From Agrobacterium vitis (GTDB taxonomy: Bacteria; Pseudomonadota; Alphaproteobacteria; Rhizobiales; Rhizobiaceae), in the NCBI RefSeq assembly GCF_013337045.2, contig NZ_CP118259.1, positions 2,790,001 to 2,854,000 of the forward strand: a stretch of 64,000 bases of DNA, written 5' to 3'. A program made the position numbers and the translations under genes. The notes below the pieces were generated by a model. It did no database searches. It had not been told where the DNA came from and worked only from the letters and a program-made list of their open reading frames with translations. Numbering within the stretch: position 1 is the stretch's first letter; every line of letters begins with the position of its first letter. This document shows, piece by piece, positions 46,255-57,838 of the stretch.

Positions 46255-46644
46255 TCAGGCCGCAGCATAAGGCTTGTAGGACTTTTCCTCGATGATGTCA
46301 GAGCCCAGCTCGACATTGATCTGCCGCTTCAACTCGGCACGCCGGTCATTGGTGACATAGACCGAACGGGCGAGAGACACGAAACGCGGACCGAAATCGC
46401 CGTCGCGCTCGCAATCGCGGATATCGTCCTCGATCTCCCAGAGCGCCGTATTGACGGACAGAAGATCACGGCTGATGGCGACGACACCCTGATGATCGGC
46501 CACCGGCTTCAGCCGTTCATTGAGCAGGGACAACTCGCGCTCGACATTGGTGCGCTTGGCCTCATCCGTGATCCGCTCTGACTTGATCTGGAGAATGGTG
46601 ATCTTGTCGATCAACTCACCCCAGGACACCGGAACTTCAATCAT
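46255..46644 (-). CDS. DUF6165-like protein
   Basis: A 129-residue soluble protein starting MIEVPVSWGELIDKITILQI, which matches my memory of the DUF6165 family N-terminus. The rest is mostly helical and rich in charged residues (RDLLSVNTALWEIEDDIRD) with a C-terminal ELKRQINVELGSDIIEEKSY. Function is unknown. ATG 46644 follows CGGAGACC. It lies between the secreted repeat protein and the giant glycosyltransferase-like protein on the same strand. That placement suggests a part in the same modification process. Confidence 0.75.
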   Translation of the reverse strand: MIEVPVSWGELIDKITILQIKSERITDEAKRTNVERELSLLNERLKPVADHQGVVAISRDLLSVNTALWEIEDDIRDCERDGDFGPRFVSLARSVYVTNDRRAELKRQINVELGSDIIEEKSYKPYAAA

Positions 46645-46742
46645 TGCAGGTCTCCGATTCGTGGAAATGCCACGATACAACACCGAAGCGAACACTGGGA
46701 ACCGGTTTTCGATGCCGTGCAATGCTCGTACACAGACAGTTG

Positions 46743-46773
46743 CCCGGCCCAGGTCAAGAAACCCAGGGCCGGG
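46743..46773 (-). terminator. Hairpin between the repeat protein and DUF6165 genes
   Basis: CCCGGCCC (46743-46750) and GGGCCGGG (46766-46773) form a perfect GC-rich 8-bp stem without a T run. It follows the repeat-protein stop by 13 bases. It probably lowers read-through or protects the upstream mRNA, giving more secreted protein than modifying enzymes. Confidence 0.5.
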
Positions 46774-46785
46774 AGCACTGCTTTA

Positions 46786-49700
46786 TCAGCTCCAGCGGAA
46801 GTCGCTGCCCGACATGTTGTCGGCGGTCTTGCCGGACAAGGTCATCTGCATATCTACCGTCCCGTCACCATTGGTATCGACAAACAGAGTTGCCGTATCA
46901 TTGACGAAATAGGCTTCCGAATTGCCGCTGGCCGAAAGGCTAGTTGATGTCCCAAGGTAGGAGAAGGTGCCGGTCAGCCCGCTGATCACCAGCTTGTCCT
47001 CACCATTGACGAAGTCGGTGATCTTGTCCGGGTTCGACGTGGTCGACTTGTCCGCGGAGGTGAAGGTGAAGAGGTCGGATCCGGCCCCGCCCGTCACTGT
47101 ATCGGAGCCGCTGCTCATATAGATCGTGTCATTGCCAGACCCCAAGTCCACCGTCGTATTGGTGCTGCCCGACAGCACGATCAAATCGGCCCCCGTACTA
47201 CCGGTGATATACTCGATATTGGCCGTGGTCAGCGTCGAGGCGGAACCGAGCGTCAACGTGTCAGATCCCGTGCTCAGATCAATCGTCACGCCGGTATACT
47301 GGCCGGAAATGGTGATCGTATCGTCATAGGCAGAACCGACCAGGGTTTCGACACTGGAAACAGTCGCGGTCGCGGCTTTCTCAAAGTTCAGGTAATCCGC
47401 GCCTGTACCCAAGAAATACTGGCCGTTGGAGATTTCCGTGTCCCTGATATAGACCACATCGGTATTGCTGCCGCCGGTGACGGATTCGACATTATAGAGG
47501 CTGATCATATTGGAATAATTGCCGAGCGTGACCACGTCGTTACCGTCGGCCAGGTTGAGTTCGATGCCCGACACCTGAGCACCCAATGTCACCTTATCGT
47601 CGCCGGAACCACCCGTGACCGTTTCAACGCCGACGATTGTCACCGTGCTCGAAGAAGAAGCCAGCTTGACTTCGTCCTTGTCCCCACCCAGTGAAATATA
47701 GCCGCTATAGGTCGTGCTGTTGATGGCGATATAGTCAGCCATGGACTGACCGATGATGGTTTCTGCATTCGCCACCGTCACCGTATTGGTTGTGTCGGCC
47801 AGCGTGAGCTTGTCGGAACCATCGCCCAGATCGATAAATCCACCGGTCCATTGCGTGGCCAGCGTGATGATGTCGGCATTGGAGCCACCATTGACCGTCT
47901 CAACGTTGGAAACCGTTGCCGTCAGGCCCGCGCTCCAGCTCAGGGTATCCTGGCCATCGCCCAGATTTAGAGTTGCCCCGCCGATCGAACCGCTGACAGT
48001 CAGCACATCGTCGCCGGTTGACCCGACCACCGTTTCGACATTGGCGATCGTGACGGTTCCGGATTCGCCGAACGTCAGCAGGTCATTGCCGCTGCCCAGA
48101 TCCAGCGTGCCGCCGGTATAGACGCCAGACAAGGTGATGTCGTCGATCATCGAGCCGCCAGTCACCGTTTCGATATTTTCCACCGTCACCGTATTGTTGG
48201 CGGAAGACAGGATCAGGCGGTCACTGCCAGCATTGAGATTGATGAAGCCACCCGTAATCTGTTCGCCAAGGGTGATGACGTCGCTGCCGACATCGCCGAG
48301 GATGGATTCTGCGCCGGTGACGGTGACAGTGCCGCCCAGTTCCGACATTTGCAGAACATCGTTGCCGGCCCCAAGCTTGATCGTGGTTGCCGTTATCGCG
48401 TCGGAAAACTCGACCGTATCGTCTCCCTCACCACCGGTCACCGTTTCGACACCCGACAGGGTCACCGTGTTGCCGGATGCCGAGAAGATCACGCCATCCT
48501 GACCTGCGCCCAGGTTGATATAGCCCGATGCACCTTCGGCAAGCGTGATAAGATCGGCGGCAGCACCACCCGTCACTGTTTCAACGCCTGAAACGGTCGC
48601 CGTGCCGCCGACATCACCGATGATGAACTGGTCATTGCCGGCACCAAGCGAAATCGTGCCACCGGTCATATAGGCTGAAAGTGTAATGATGTCGTCGACA
48701 GCCGACCCGACAATCGTTTCGATGCTGGAGACCGTCAGCGTACCGCCTTCACCCGCCAGCGTCAGACTGTCAAGACCATTGCCGAGATTGAGGGTCATGC
48801 CGGTCGTACTGGAGGCCAGCGTGAACACGTCGCTGTTAGTGCCGCCAGAGATGCTTTCCACATTGGCAAGTATGGCCGTATTGGCATAATTGCCAAAGAT
48901 GACGGTGTCATTGCCATCGCCGAGGTCGATATTGACGCCAGTGACCGTCGCATTGAACCGGATGACTTCATCGCCGGTCCCGCCGATGATCGTCTCCACA
49001 TTGGCAGCCGTCAACGATCCGCCATTATCCTGGAATTTCAAGGTATCGATGCCATCGCCCAGATCGATCATGGTCGCGCCGCCGACCGTGCCGATGACGA
49101 CCGTATCCGAACCGGAACCGCCGGTGATGGTTTCGACATTGGAAATCGTGATGAGGTTCTTCATGGCGGTCGCGTCGGCGTCATCGACATCGGCCATGAT
49201 GATGGTATCGATGCCGTCGGCAAGATCGATACTGCCCTTGAACCCACTGGCAAGGATGATTTTCTGGGTTCCGGCTCCGCCTACCAGCGTTTCGACATTC
49301 TGCACGGTCACAGTCGCACTGCCACCGACCGTCAACGTATCGTCACCAGCACCAAGATCGATCGTGCCAATGGTCACGGTTCCTGAAACCGTCACGACGT
49401 CGTCCGCCGCACCGCCGATAATCGTTTCGATATTGACCGCGGTCAGGGTGCCGCCCTCGTCACTCAGCGTCAGCTTGTCGAGGCCCTTACCGAGGTCGAT
49501 CGTACCGGCAGAAATGTCGGTACCGAGCGTGATGACGTCGCTGGACGTGCCAGCATTGATGGTCTCGACGTTCAAAATCATCGCGGTATTGTTGAAATTG
49601 CCGAAGGTGACGCTGTCATTGCCCGCACCCAGGTCGAGATAGACGTCCTGCGCGGCGCGATCAAACTTAACGACGTCGATGCCGTCATCGCCGATGATGC

Positions 49701-51402
49701 TCTCGATATTGCGAGCGGTGATCGTGCCACCTTTCATGATGGTCACCGTATCGTTGCCGGTACCCAGATCGATCAGCGAGCCGGTAATGGCGCTGGTGAT
49801 ATACACTTGATCGGTCTCGGTGCCGCCGACGATGGTTTCAATCCCGGCAATGGAAACGGTATTATCAAAATCACCCATCGTGAGCTTGTCAGAGCCGGAG
49901 CCGAGCGAGATCAGATTGCCGGTCAACAGGGTCTTGTAAAGGATCTGCTCGCTGGCGGAACTGCCCAGAATTGTCTCGACGTTTGAAATGGTCAAGGTTC
50001 GTCCAGAACCGGTAAGCGTCAATGTATCATCGCCGCCCTTAAGGTCGATTTCACCACCCGTCGAGGCGACCGAGAAACTGATCGTGTCTTCACCATCGCC
50101 GCCGATCAGGGTTTCGACACCGGAAATATTGATCGTGTTGGAACCATCGGCCAGGGTCAGCTTGTCCATGCCGGTGCTGAGATTGATCGTGCCCTTGGTC
50201 AGCTCGGTGGTCAGCGTGATGATGTCGCTGGAACTGTCGCCGGTAATGGTTTCGACATTAGCGAAAGTGACAGTGTTATTGTACTTGGCCAGTGTTACTC
50301 GGTCGCCATCGTCGTCCAGATCGATCAGGCCGCCGGTTACCTGCGTTTTGAAAATAATATAGTCTTTGGTTTCACTGCCGATGATATTCTCGACATTTTT
50401 CAAGGTGGCCGTGCCGCCGTCTTCATTGAAGACCAGGGTATCTTCACCATCTCCGAGATTGATCAGACCACCGGACTTGGCCTCCTGCATATAGATAAAA
50501 TCGCTGCTAGCGCCACCATAAATCGTCTCGACACCATAGACACTGACGGAATTAACGTAATCTCCCAGAACAAGCGTATCATTGCCGCCATTCAAGGAAA
50601 CATATCCGCCGGTAAACGCACTCCCGATCGTGACGTGATCGCTTCCGCTCGATCCGACGATGCTTTCGGCACCTGAGATTGTCAGCTTATTGGTATAATT
50701 GCTGAGAACGACAGTATCATCGCCTTCACCGGCATCAATATTGAAATTGGAAGCCTTGCTGTTCAGCTGAATGCGGTCGTCGCCGCTGCCAGCCACGATT
50801 GTTTCGGTATTGGAGACATAGACCGTGCCGCCGCCATCGCCCAGGCTGACAGAGTCGTTGCCGGAACCGAGATCCACGCGGCGCGTCTGATCGCCACTTT
50901 TATTCTCCATAATCACGATATCGGACTTGGTACTGCCGGTAACCGTCTCAACATCGATCAGGGTGAGCGAATTATCGAATTTGCCGAGGATCACCCGGTC
51001 CGAACCGGTTCCGAGATCGATATAGGTTCCGAGCGCCTGGGCGCTCATCGTCAAATAGTCATTGCCCTGGCCAGCGACGATCGTTTCCACATTGAGGATG
51101 GTTGCGGTGACGCCAAGGTCTGAAAAGGTCAGGCTGTCGATGCCCGCGCCCAGATCGATGTAACCTGAGGTAGCCTTGGTATCGTAGAAAATCGAATCCG
51201 CACCGGTACCGCCCAAAACGGATTCGACATTGGACAATGTCACATCATTGTCGAAATTGCCAAGGATCAGCTTGTCGCTGCCACCGCCAAGATCAAGGTA
51301 AGCGCCCGAAACCTGATCAGTCAGGAGAATAATGTCCGTTGCACTCGTTCCAGTCAAACCATCAAGACTGCTTACAGTCGTTGTCTTATTAGACGTTGCC
51401 AC
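46786..51402 (-). CDS. Giant secreted repeat protein, type I secretion substrate
   Basis: About 1538 residues, almost entirely about 31 degenerate repeats of about 46 residues. Each repeat begins with a VET-I/V-like strand, then GG-x-x-x-D-x-I-x-L, then about 20 residues later IDLG-x-G-x-D-x-L-x-L, so each carries two RTX-like nonapeptide relics. The C-terminal ~110 residues resemble the serralysin export region: GGAGSDLFTF, KITDFVNGEDKL, FVDTNGDGTVD and a final MSGSDFRWS. There is no signal peptide. GTG 51402 has GGGGA six bases before it and is preferred over ATG 51462. Likely an extracellular or surface beta-solenoid. Confidence 0.9.
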   Translation of the reverse strand: MATSNKTTTVSSLDGLTGTSATDIILLTDQVSGAYLDLGGGSDKLILGNFDNDVTLSNVESVLGGTGADSIFYDTKATSGYIDLGAGIDSLTFSDLGVTATILNVETIVAGQGNDYLTMSAQALGTYIDLGTGSDRVILGKFDNSLTLIDVETVTGSTKSDIVIMENKSGDQTRRVDLGSGNDSVSLGDGGGTVYVSNTETIVAGSGDDRIQLNSKASNFNIDAGEGDDTVVLSNYTNKLTISGAESIVGSSGSDHVTIGSAFTGGYVSLNGGNDTLVLGDYVNSVSVYGVETIYGGASSDFIYMQEAKSGGLINLGDGEDTLVFNEDGGTATLKNVENIIGSETKDYIIFKTQVTGGLIDLDDDGDRVTLAKYNNTVTFANVETITGDSSSDIITLTTELTKGTINLSTGMDKLTLADGSNTINISGVETLIGGDGEDTISFSVASTGGEIDLKGGDDTLTLTGSGRTLTISNVETILGSSASEQILYKTLLTGNLISLGSGSDKLTMGDFDNTVSIAGIETIVGGTETDQVYITSAITGSLIDLGTGNDTVTIMKGGTITARNIESIIGDDGIDVVKFDRAAQDVYLDLGAGNDSVTFGNFNNTAMILNVETINAGTSSDVITLGTDISAGTIDLGKGLDKLTLSDEGGTLTAVNIETIIGGAADDVVTVSGTVTIGTIDLGAGDDTLTVGGSATVTVQNVETLVGGAGTQKIILASGFKGSIDLADGIDTIIMADVDDADATAMKNLITISNVETITGGSGSDTVVIGTVGGATMIDLGDGIDTLKFQDNGGSLTAANVETIIGGTGDEVIRFNATVTGVNIDLGDGNDTVIFGNYANTAILANVESISGGTNSDVFTLASSTTGMTLNLGNGLDSLTLAGEGGTLTVSSIETIVGSAVDDIITLSAYMTGGTISLGAGNDQFIIGDVGGTATVSGVETVTGGAAADLITLAEGASGYINLGAGQDGVIFSASGNTVTLSGVETVTGGEGDDTVEFSDAITATTIKLGAGNDVLQMSELGGTVTVTGAESILGDVGSDVITLGEQITGGFINLNAGSDRLILSSANNTVTVENIETVTGGSMIDDITLSGVYTGGTLDLGSGNDLLTFGESGTVTIANVETVVGSTGDDVLTVSGSIGGATLNLGDGQDTLSWSAGLTATVSNVETVNGGSNADIITLATQWTGGFIDLGDGSDKLTLADTTNTVTVANAETIIGQSMADYIAINSTTYSGYISLGGDKDEVKLASSSSTVTIVGVETVTGGSGDDKVTLGAQVSGIELNLADGNDVVTLGNYSNMISLYNVESVTGGSNTDVVYIRDTEISNGQYFLGTGADYLNFEKAATATVSSVETLVGSAYDDTITISGQYTGVTIDLSTGSDTLTLGSASTLTTANIEYITGSTGADLIVLSGSTNTTVDLGSGNDTIYMSSGSDTVTGGAGSDLFTFTSADKSTTSNPDKITDFVNGEDKLVISGLTGTFSYLGTSTSLSASGNSEAYFVNDTATLFVDTNGDGTVDMQMTLSGKTADNMSGSDFRWS
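46980..51330. repeat. About 31 tandem degenerate coding repeats of about 138 bp
   Basis: The DNA of the secreted repeat protein contains tandem units of roughly 135-144 bp that encode the 46-residue repeats. Sequence identity between units is modest, so they are old. One unit (near 49130-49300) has an insertion of about eight residues (ADVDDADATAMK). Boundaries are approximate. Confidence 0.8.
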
Positions 51403-51625
51403 GGCAAATCCCCATTGTGGTAATTGCCGACGCAGGTCAGCAACAAAGCGTTTAGTCGACATACGCTCGACCGGCGATCATGGGGAAAGATAGGAAGCGA
51501 AGCTGTCGCGAAACTTGCCATATGGTCGATTAGCAACCCAAAAGCCGTAAAGGAATGGCGAGACACGCCCTGGTAAACGTCACCGCCATTCCGGCAGCGC
51601 AGGGCTCAGTCCCAGGCAATTCGGT

Positions 51626-52264
51626 TTAGCCAAAGGATATGCTGAACAGCAACAAGGCCGCCTTGCCGAGCGCCACAATCACGCCCGCGACAACCACAAT
51701 CGACAGAAGAAACACTACACTGCCCGCCAGAGCGTAAAGCCCGTCCTTCTCCAGAAGTGCGAAGGCAAACAGCGACAGGGCAATGGCTGGCAGGATATTG
51801 CCGAGCGGAATGGGCAATGCGAGAATGATGGCCAGAATGAAGGCCATGATCCCGAGAAGGTTTTCCGCCGGTCCCTTTACCAGCAGGCCAAAGCGCGGCT
51901 TCAGCAGCCTCTCGCCCCGGGCAAGCCAGGGCACGATCCTGGCGACGATGGCGGAAAAATCGGCCCGCGCCAGCGAGCGTTTGGTGATCCAGCCCGGCAG
52001 CCAGGGCCGCCAGCCCAGCATCAACTGTGCCGCCAGAAAGACCAGAGGCGCGCCTGTTATGGCGGATGTGCCAGGCGGGGTCGGCACGATATTGGGAAGC
52101 GCGAAGATCAGGATCAATGCGCCGAAAGCCCGATCGCCGAGCGCTGCAAACAGATCGCCGATTGAGACCCGCGCCCGCGTTTCATCCTCGGCAATCCGAA
52201 AAAGGATCTGCGAAAGCGGCAGGGCCTCCGTCTGCTCCGCTTCACCGCCTACTCTCTGATCCAT
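51626..52264 (-). CDS. ExoD-family membrane protein
   Basis: A 212-residue inner-membrane protein of the ExoD family, linked in rhizobia to exopolysaccharide production and alkali tolerance. The N-terminal ARVSIGDLFAALGDRAFGALILIFALPNIVP and the following PGTSAITGAPLVFLAAQLMLG are the family's characteristic stretch. About four to five hydrophobic helices follow. The start is ATG 52264, with GAGCGG just before it. It lies after the repeat-protein gene (start 51402) on the same strand but with its own promoter space. A role in the secretion locus is not implied by sequence. Confidence 0.88.
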   Translation of the reverse strand: MDQRVGGEAEQTEALPLSQILFRIAEDETRARVSIGDLFAALGDRAFGALILIFALPNIVPTPPGTSAITGAPLVFLAAQLMLGWRPWLPGWITKRSLARADFSAIVARIVPWLARGERLLKPRFGLLVKGPAENLLGIMAFILAIILALPIPLGNILPAIALSLFAFALLEKDGLYALAGSVVFLLSIVVVAGVIVALGKAALLLFSISFG

Positions 52265-52378
52265 TACCGCTCCTCAAAGGTCGATACGGAACCCGAAAAG
52301 CGCTCCGCAGCGAACGGCATATGGAAACTCCCGGACGCCAGCGCAAGGGCAAGACGATGGCGTAAGGACGAGCGGTGC

Positions 52379-54220
<1,842 letters not shown>

Positions 54221-54307
54221 AGATGTGCTTTCCCCTGTTTTGGCCCCGATTTCACGACCGAGGCACTTTATAATTGATCCACCGCGACAAACACGGGAGA
54301 CAGCCTG

Positions 54308-55471
54308 TCAGGCTGCCAAACCGGTTTCGGCCAATTCCACCCAATAGCTGATGCCATAGGGAATGGCCTCGTCATTGAAGTCATAGGCCGGATGGTGAAG
54401 ATTGGCGGTGTCGCCGACCCCTAGGAAAATGAAGGCGCCCGGACGGCTTTCCAGCATGTAGGAAAAATCCTCGGCGCCCATTTTCGGCGCCATGTCGGTC
54501 TTCACCCGGTTTTCGCCGGAGATCCTGGCGGCAACCGAGGCGGCAAACTCCGTCTCTTGCGCGTGGTTGAAAGTGACCGGATAGCCCCGGTGATAATGCA
54601 CTTCGGCGATAGCGCCATGCGCCATGGCCGTAGCACTTGCCACTTCCTGCACGCGCTTTTCGGCAAAATCACGGATCTGCGGCAGCAGGGTGCGCACAGT
54701 TCCGGTCAGGGTCACATCCATCGGAATGACATTATAGGCATCACCGCCATGGGTGGTGGTGACGCTGATAACCAGCGATTCCAGCGGATCGACGCCGCGC
54801 GACACGATCGATTGCAAGGCAATGATCACATGCGCCGAAACCAGGACCGGATCGACCGACATATGCGGCTGGGCGGCGTGGCTTCCCTTGCCCTTGATGA
54901 CGATCTCGAACGTATCGGACGCCGCCATCAGCGACCCCTTGCGAATGGCGAAATCGCCAAGCGGCACGCCCGGCGCATTGTGCATGCCGAACACCTGGGA
55001 AATGCCGAACCTGTCCATCATCCCGTCCTGCACCATGGCAAGACCGCCGCCGCCGCCTTCTTCCGCCGGCTGGAAGATCACCGCAACCGAGCCTGCGAAA
55101 TTACGGGTTTCGGCCAGATGCTTCGCCGCGCCCAGCAACATGGCGGTGTGGCCGTCATGGCCGCAGGCATGCATCTTGCCCGGCACCGTCGAGGCCCATG
55201 GCGCACCGGTGATTTCGGTGATCGGCAAGGCATCCATGTCGGCACGCATGCCAATGGTGGTGCCCTCGCCGCGATTGCCCTTGATGATGCCGACGACACC
55301 CGTTCTGCCAATGCCTGTTTCCACCACGTCGCAACCGAATTCCTTCAGCTTCTGCGTGACGAAAGCGGCTGTCTGATGCACATCGAACAACAGTTCCGGT
55401 GTCTGATGCAAATGGCGCCGCCAGCCTGCGACCTCTTCCTGCAAGGCGCTGGCACGGTTCAAAATGGGCAT
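54308..55471 (-). CDS. M20 family amidohydrolase (hippurate hydrolase/aminoacylase type)
   Basis: A 387-residue zinc peptidase-like hydrolase. The metal-binding segments are GMRADMDALPI, MHACGHDGHTAMLLGAA, FQPAEEGGGGG and a C-terminal GAEDFSYML. Relatives cleave N-acyl amino acids or the amide of indole-3-acetyl amino acids. It lies between the importer's ATPase and binding-protein genes and upstream of the ATPase on the same strand, so it should process an imported acylated peptide or amino acid. Substrate is inferred only. Confidence 0.93.
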   Translation of the reverse strand: MPILNRASALQEEVAGWRRHLHQTPELLFDVHQTAAFVTQKLKEFGCDVVETGIGRTGVVGIIKGNRGEGTTIGMRADMDALPITEITGAPWASTVPGKMHACGHDGHTAMLLGAAKHLAETRNFAGSVAVIFQPAEEGGGGGLAMVQDGMMDRFGISQVFGMHNAPGVPLGDFAIRKGSLMAASDTFEIVIKGKGSHAAQPHMSVDPVLVSAHVIIALQSIVSRGVDPLESLVISVTTTHGGDAYNVIPMDVTLTGTVRTLLPQIRDFAEKRVQEVASATAMAHGAIAEVHYHRGYPVTFNHAQETEFAASVAARISGENRVKTDMAPKMGAEDFSYMLESRPGAFIFLGVGDTANLHHPAYDFNDEAIPYGISYWVELAETGLAA

Positions 55472-55751
55472 GAATGACCTCTTTTTGCTGTTCCCATCCG
55501 GTTTTCGATGGCATACTGTTCATCAACTTTAGCGTTTTGCAAGTCGCAAATGCAATGAATGAACAAAAAATAGCCTGAAATGGCCACGGCCCAAAACTTA
55601 ATCAGATCGCCGCTCTCAAGCCACGTTCGGATGCCAAACCGCCCCGTCATCTTGTCTGTTATTTTAGTAGATTAAACCTCTGCGTTCTTGACTCTGGGCG
55701 CCGTGCTGCGAAGCAATGCGATCATCTCAACCAAAGCAGGACACGGCAACC

Positions 55752-57488
55752 ATGACATACAACAGGCCCTTAAGGGCACTATCGGCAGCCGCCATTTTCA
55801 TAGCGACGGGAGCCGCAGCCACGGGAGCCCTTGTCAGCACCCCTGCTCTAGCCGCACGCGGCACGGACGGCGATGTGAAGATCCTGTTCTGGCAGGCCGT
55901 TTCCAATCTCAATCCCTATCTGTCGGGCGGCAGCAAGGAAGTCTACGCTGCCTCGATGGTGATCGAGCCGCTGGCGGGCTTTGACGAGCAGGGCAATCTG
56001 TTCACCCGACTTGCCGCCGAGATCCCCACCGTCGACAATGGCGGCATCGCCAAGGACATGACCTCCATCACCTGGAAATTGAAACCGGGCCTGACCTGGT
56101 CGGACGGCGGCACCGTCAGCGCCGATGACGTGGTGTTCACCTGGAAATACTGCATGGCGCCCGGCGGCGGCTGCGCCCAGGCCGCGAAATTCGACGGGGT
56201 GAAATCGGTGGAGGCCATCGACCCTTTGACCGTGAAGGTGACCTTCGATGCCCCCAAACCCTTTCCCTATAGCGCCTTCGTCGGCCAGCTCTCGCCGATC
56301 ATTCAGCAGTCCCAGTTCAAGGATTGCCTGGGCGAAAAAGCACCGCAATGTACAGAGGCCAATTTCAAGCCGCATGGCACTGGACCCTTCGTCGTCCGGG
56401 ATTTCAAAGCCAATGACGTCGTGCTGTTTGACGCCAATCCGCGCTACCGCGATCCGGCCAAGCCGGCTTTTGCGAGCATCACCCTGAAAGGTGGCGGCGA
56501 TGCGATGTCTGCGGCCCGTGCCGTGCTGGAAACCGGCGAATATGATTTTGCCTGGAATACGGTGGTGGAGCCGGAAGTAACGGAATCCATGCTGAAAGCC
56601 GGCAAGGGCACCATGACCTCAGCCTTTAGCTCCACGGTCGAGCGCATCCAACTCAACCCCTACGCCGTCGATGCGGCCCTCGGCGCCAAGCGCTCCACCA
56701 AGGAGGCCGGCCCCCATCCAGCCCTGTCAGACCCTAGGGTGCGCCGCGCGCTGGCGCTCGCCATCGACCGCGACGTGATCGTTGAAGCAGGCTATGGCGC
56801 TGCCGGCCAGCCGACCTGCAACATCATTCCCGCCCCGGATATTTTCGCCTCCAAGGCCAAGACCTGGTGCGGACGCCAAGATCTTGAAGGGGCCAACAGG
56901 CTATTGGACGAAGCTGGCTGGAAAAAAGGCCCCGACGGCATCCGTGCAAAAGACGGTCGCAAGCTGTCCTTCCTGTTCCTGACCACCACCAATTCGGTGC
57001 GCCAGGGCACACAGGTTCTGGTTAAGGACATGTGGTCGCAGATCGGCGTCGAAACCGAATTGCGCAATGTCTCCGCTTCGGTGTTCTTCGGCGGCGACCC
57101 GGCCAGCCCGGATACCTACCAGAAGCTATATGCCGACGTGCAAATGTATGCCAGCGGCTTTGAAAGCACCGATCCTGAGAAGTTCATGGGCGGTTTCACC
57201 TGCGAAAAGATCCCCACTCCCGCCAACAACTGGCAGGGGGAAAACATCGCCCGCTACTGCGATCCGGCCTATGACAAGCTGGTAGGAGAGCTGCGCAGGA
57301 CCTCCGGCACCGAAAAGCGCGCAGAACTGGTCCGCACATTGAATGACATGATCGTCAATGACGGCCTGGTCATTCCGCTGGTCAATCGCGGCGAACCCTC
57401 AGCCATCTCGAACACGCTGAAGGGTGCAAAGCTCAATCCGTGGGATTCACAGTTGTGGAATGTTGCGGATTGGACCCGTAGCAAGTAA
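55752..57488 (+). CDS. Peptide ABC importer, substrate-binding protein 1
   Basis: A 578-residue SBP_bac_5-type binding protein. The signal peptide has core AIFIATGAAATGALVS and cleavage near ALAA. Typical segments are IEPLAGFDEQGN, TWKLKPGLTWSDG, DDVVFTWKY and ALAIDRDVIVEAGYGAAG. It is about two-thirds identical by eye to the next protein, a tandem duplication. It is longer than classical DppA (about 535) because of added cysteine-containing loops (APGGGCAQ). ATG 55752 is chosen; the frame opens at 55716. Confidence 0.93.
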   Translation: MTYNRPLRALSAAAIFIATGAAATGALVSTPALAARGTDGDVKILFWQAVSNLNPYLSGGSKEVYAASMVIEPLAGFDEQGNLFTRLAAEIPTVDNGGIAKDMTSITWKLKPGLTWSDGGTVSADDVVFTWKYCMAPGGGCAQAAKFDGVKSVEAIDPLTVKVTFDAPKPFPYSAFVGQLSPIIQQSQFKDCLGEKAPQCTEANFKPHGTGPFVVRDFKANDVVLFDANPRYRDPAKPAFASITLKGGGDAMSAARAVLETGEYDFAWNTVVEPEVTESMLKAGKGTMTSAFSSTVERIQLNPYAVDAALGAKRSTKEAGPHPALSDPRVRRALALAIDRDVIVEAGYGAAGQPTCNIIPAPDIFASKAKTWCGRQDLEGANRLLDEAGWKKGPDGIRAKDGRKLSFLFLTTTNSVRQGTQVLVKDMWSQIGVETELRNVSASVFFGGDPASPDTYQKLYADVQMYASGFESTDPEKFMGGFTCEKIPTPANNWQGENIARYCDPAYDKLVGELRRTSGTEKRAELVRTLNDMIVNDGLVIPLVNRGEPSAISNTLKGAKLNPWDSQLWNVADWTRSK

Positions 57489-57838
57489 GATCCATTATAA
57501 GAACCGCATATTGATACGCGACATGCTGGCGCCAGTGACGCCAGCATGTCTGAAGCGCCTTGCCGCTGACTAGTACTTTGACCCGCACCCTATCCACAGT
57601 TGATGCATGGTCTCGCATTTTCCATCTTGAATGAAAAATGAGCTTGTGATTTTATAGCCCAAAATTTGGGCAAACCAATAATCAGGACAGGCAATCCGAC
57701 CAGGCCCAGAGGGGATCACAGGGCCATATTCTTTTTAAATTCAGTGCCATCAAGGCAATGGGGAAAATTGGCAGCGTCCTTGCTTGCGCTGCCAGAAGAA
57801 AACTCTCGACAACGAGATTAACAAGGGAACAGCAAACC
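57489..57838 (+). other. 350-bp gap between the two binding-protein genes
   Basis: No gene is seen. GACATGCTGGCG and CGCCAGCATGTC (57520-57550) form a perfect 12-bp hairpin soon after the first binding-protein gene; without a T run it may stabilise or weakly terminate. GCCCAAAATTTGGGC (57657-57671) is a perfect 15-bp palindrome and possible operator for a second promoter. Confidence 0.6.

Noticed and set aside
46786..51402. Regular repeats suggesting a CRISPR array
   Set aside because: Units are about 138 bp, diverged, and lie in one open frame encoding repeats with conserved protein motifs.
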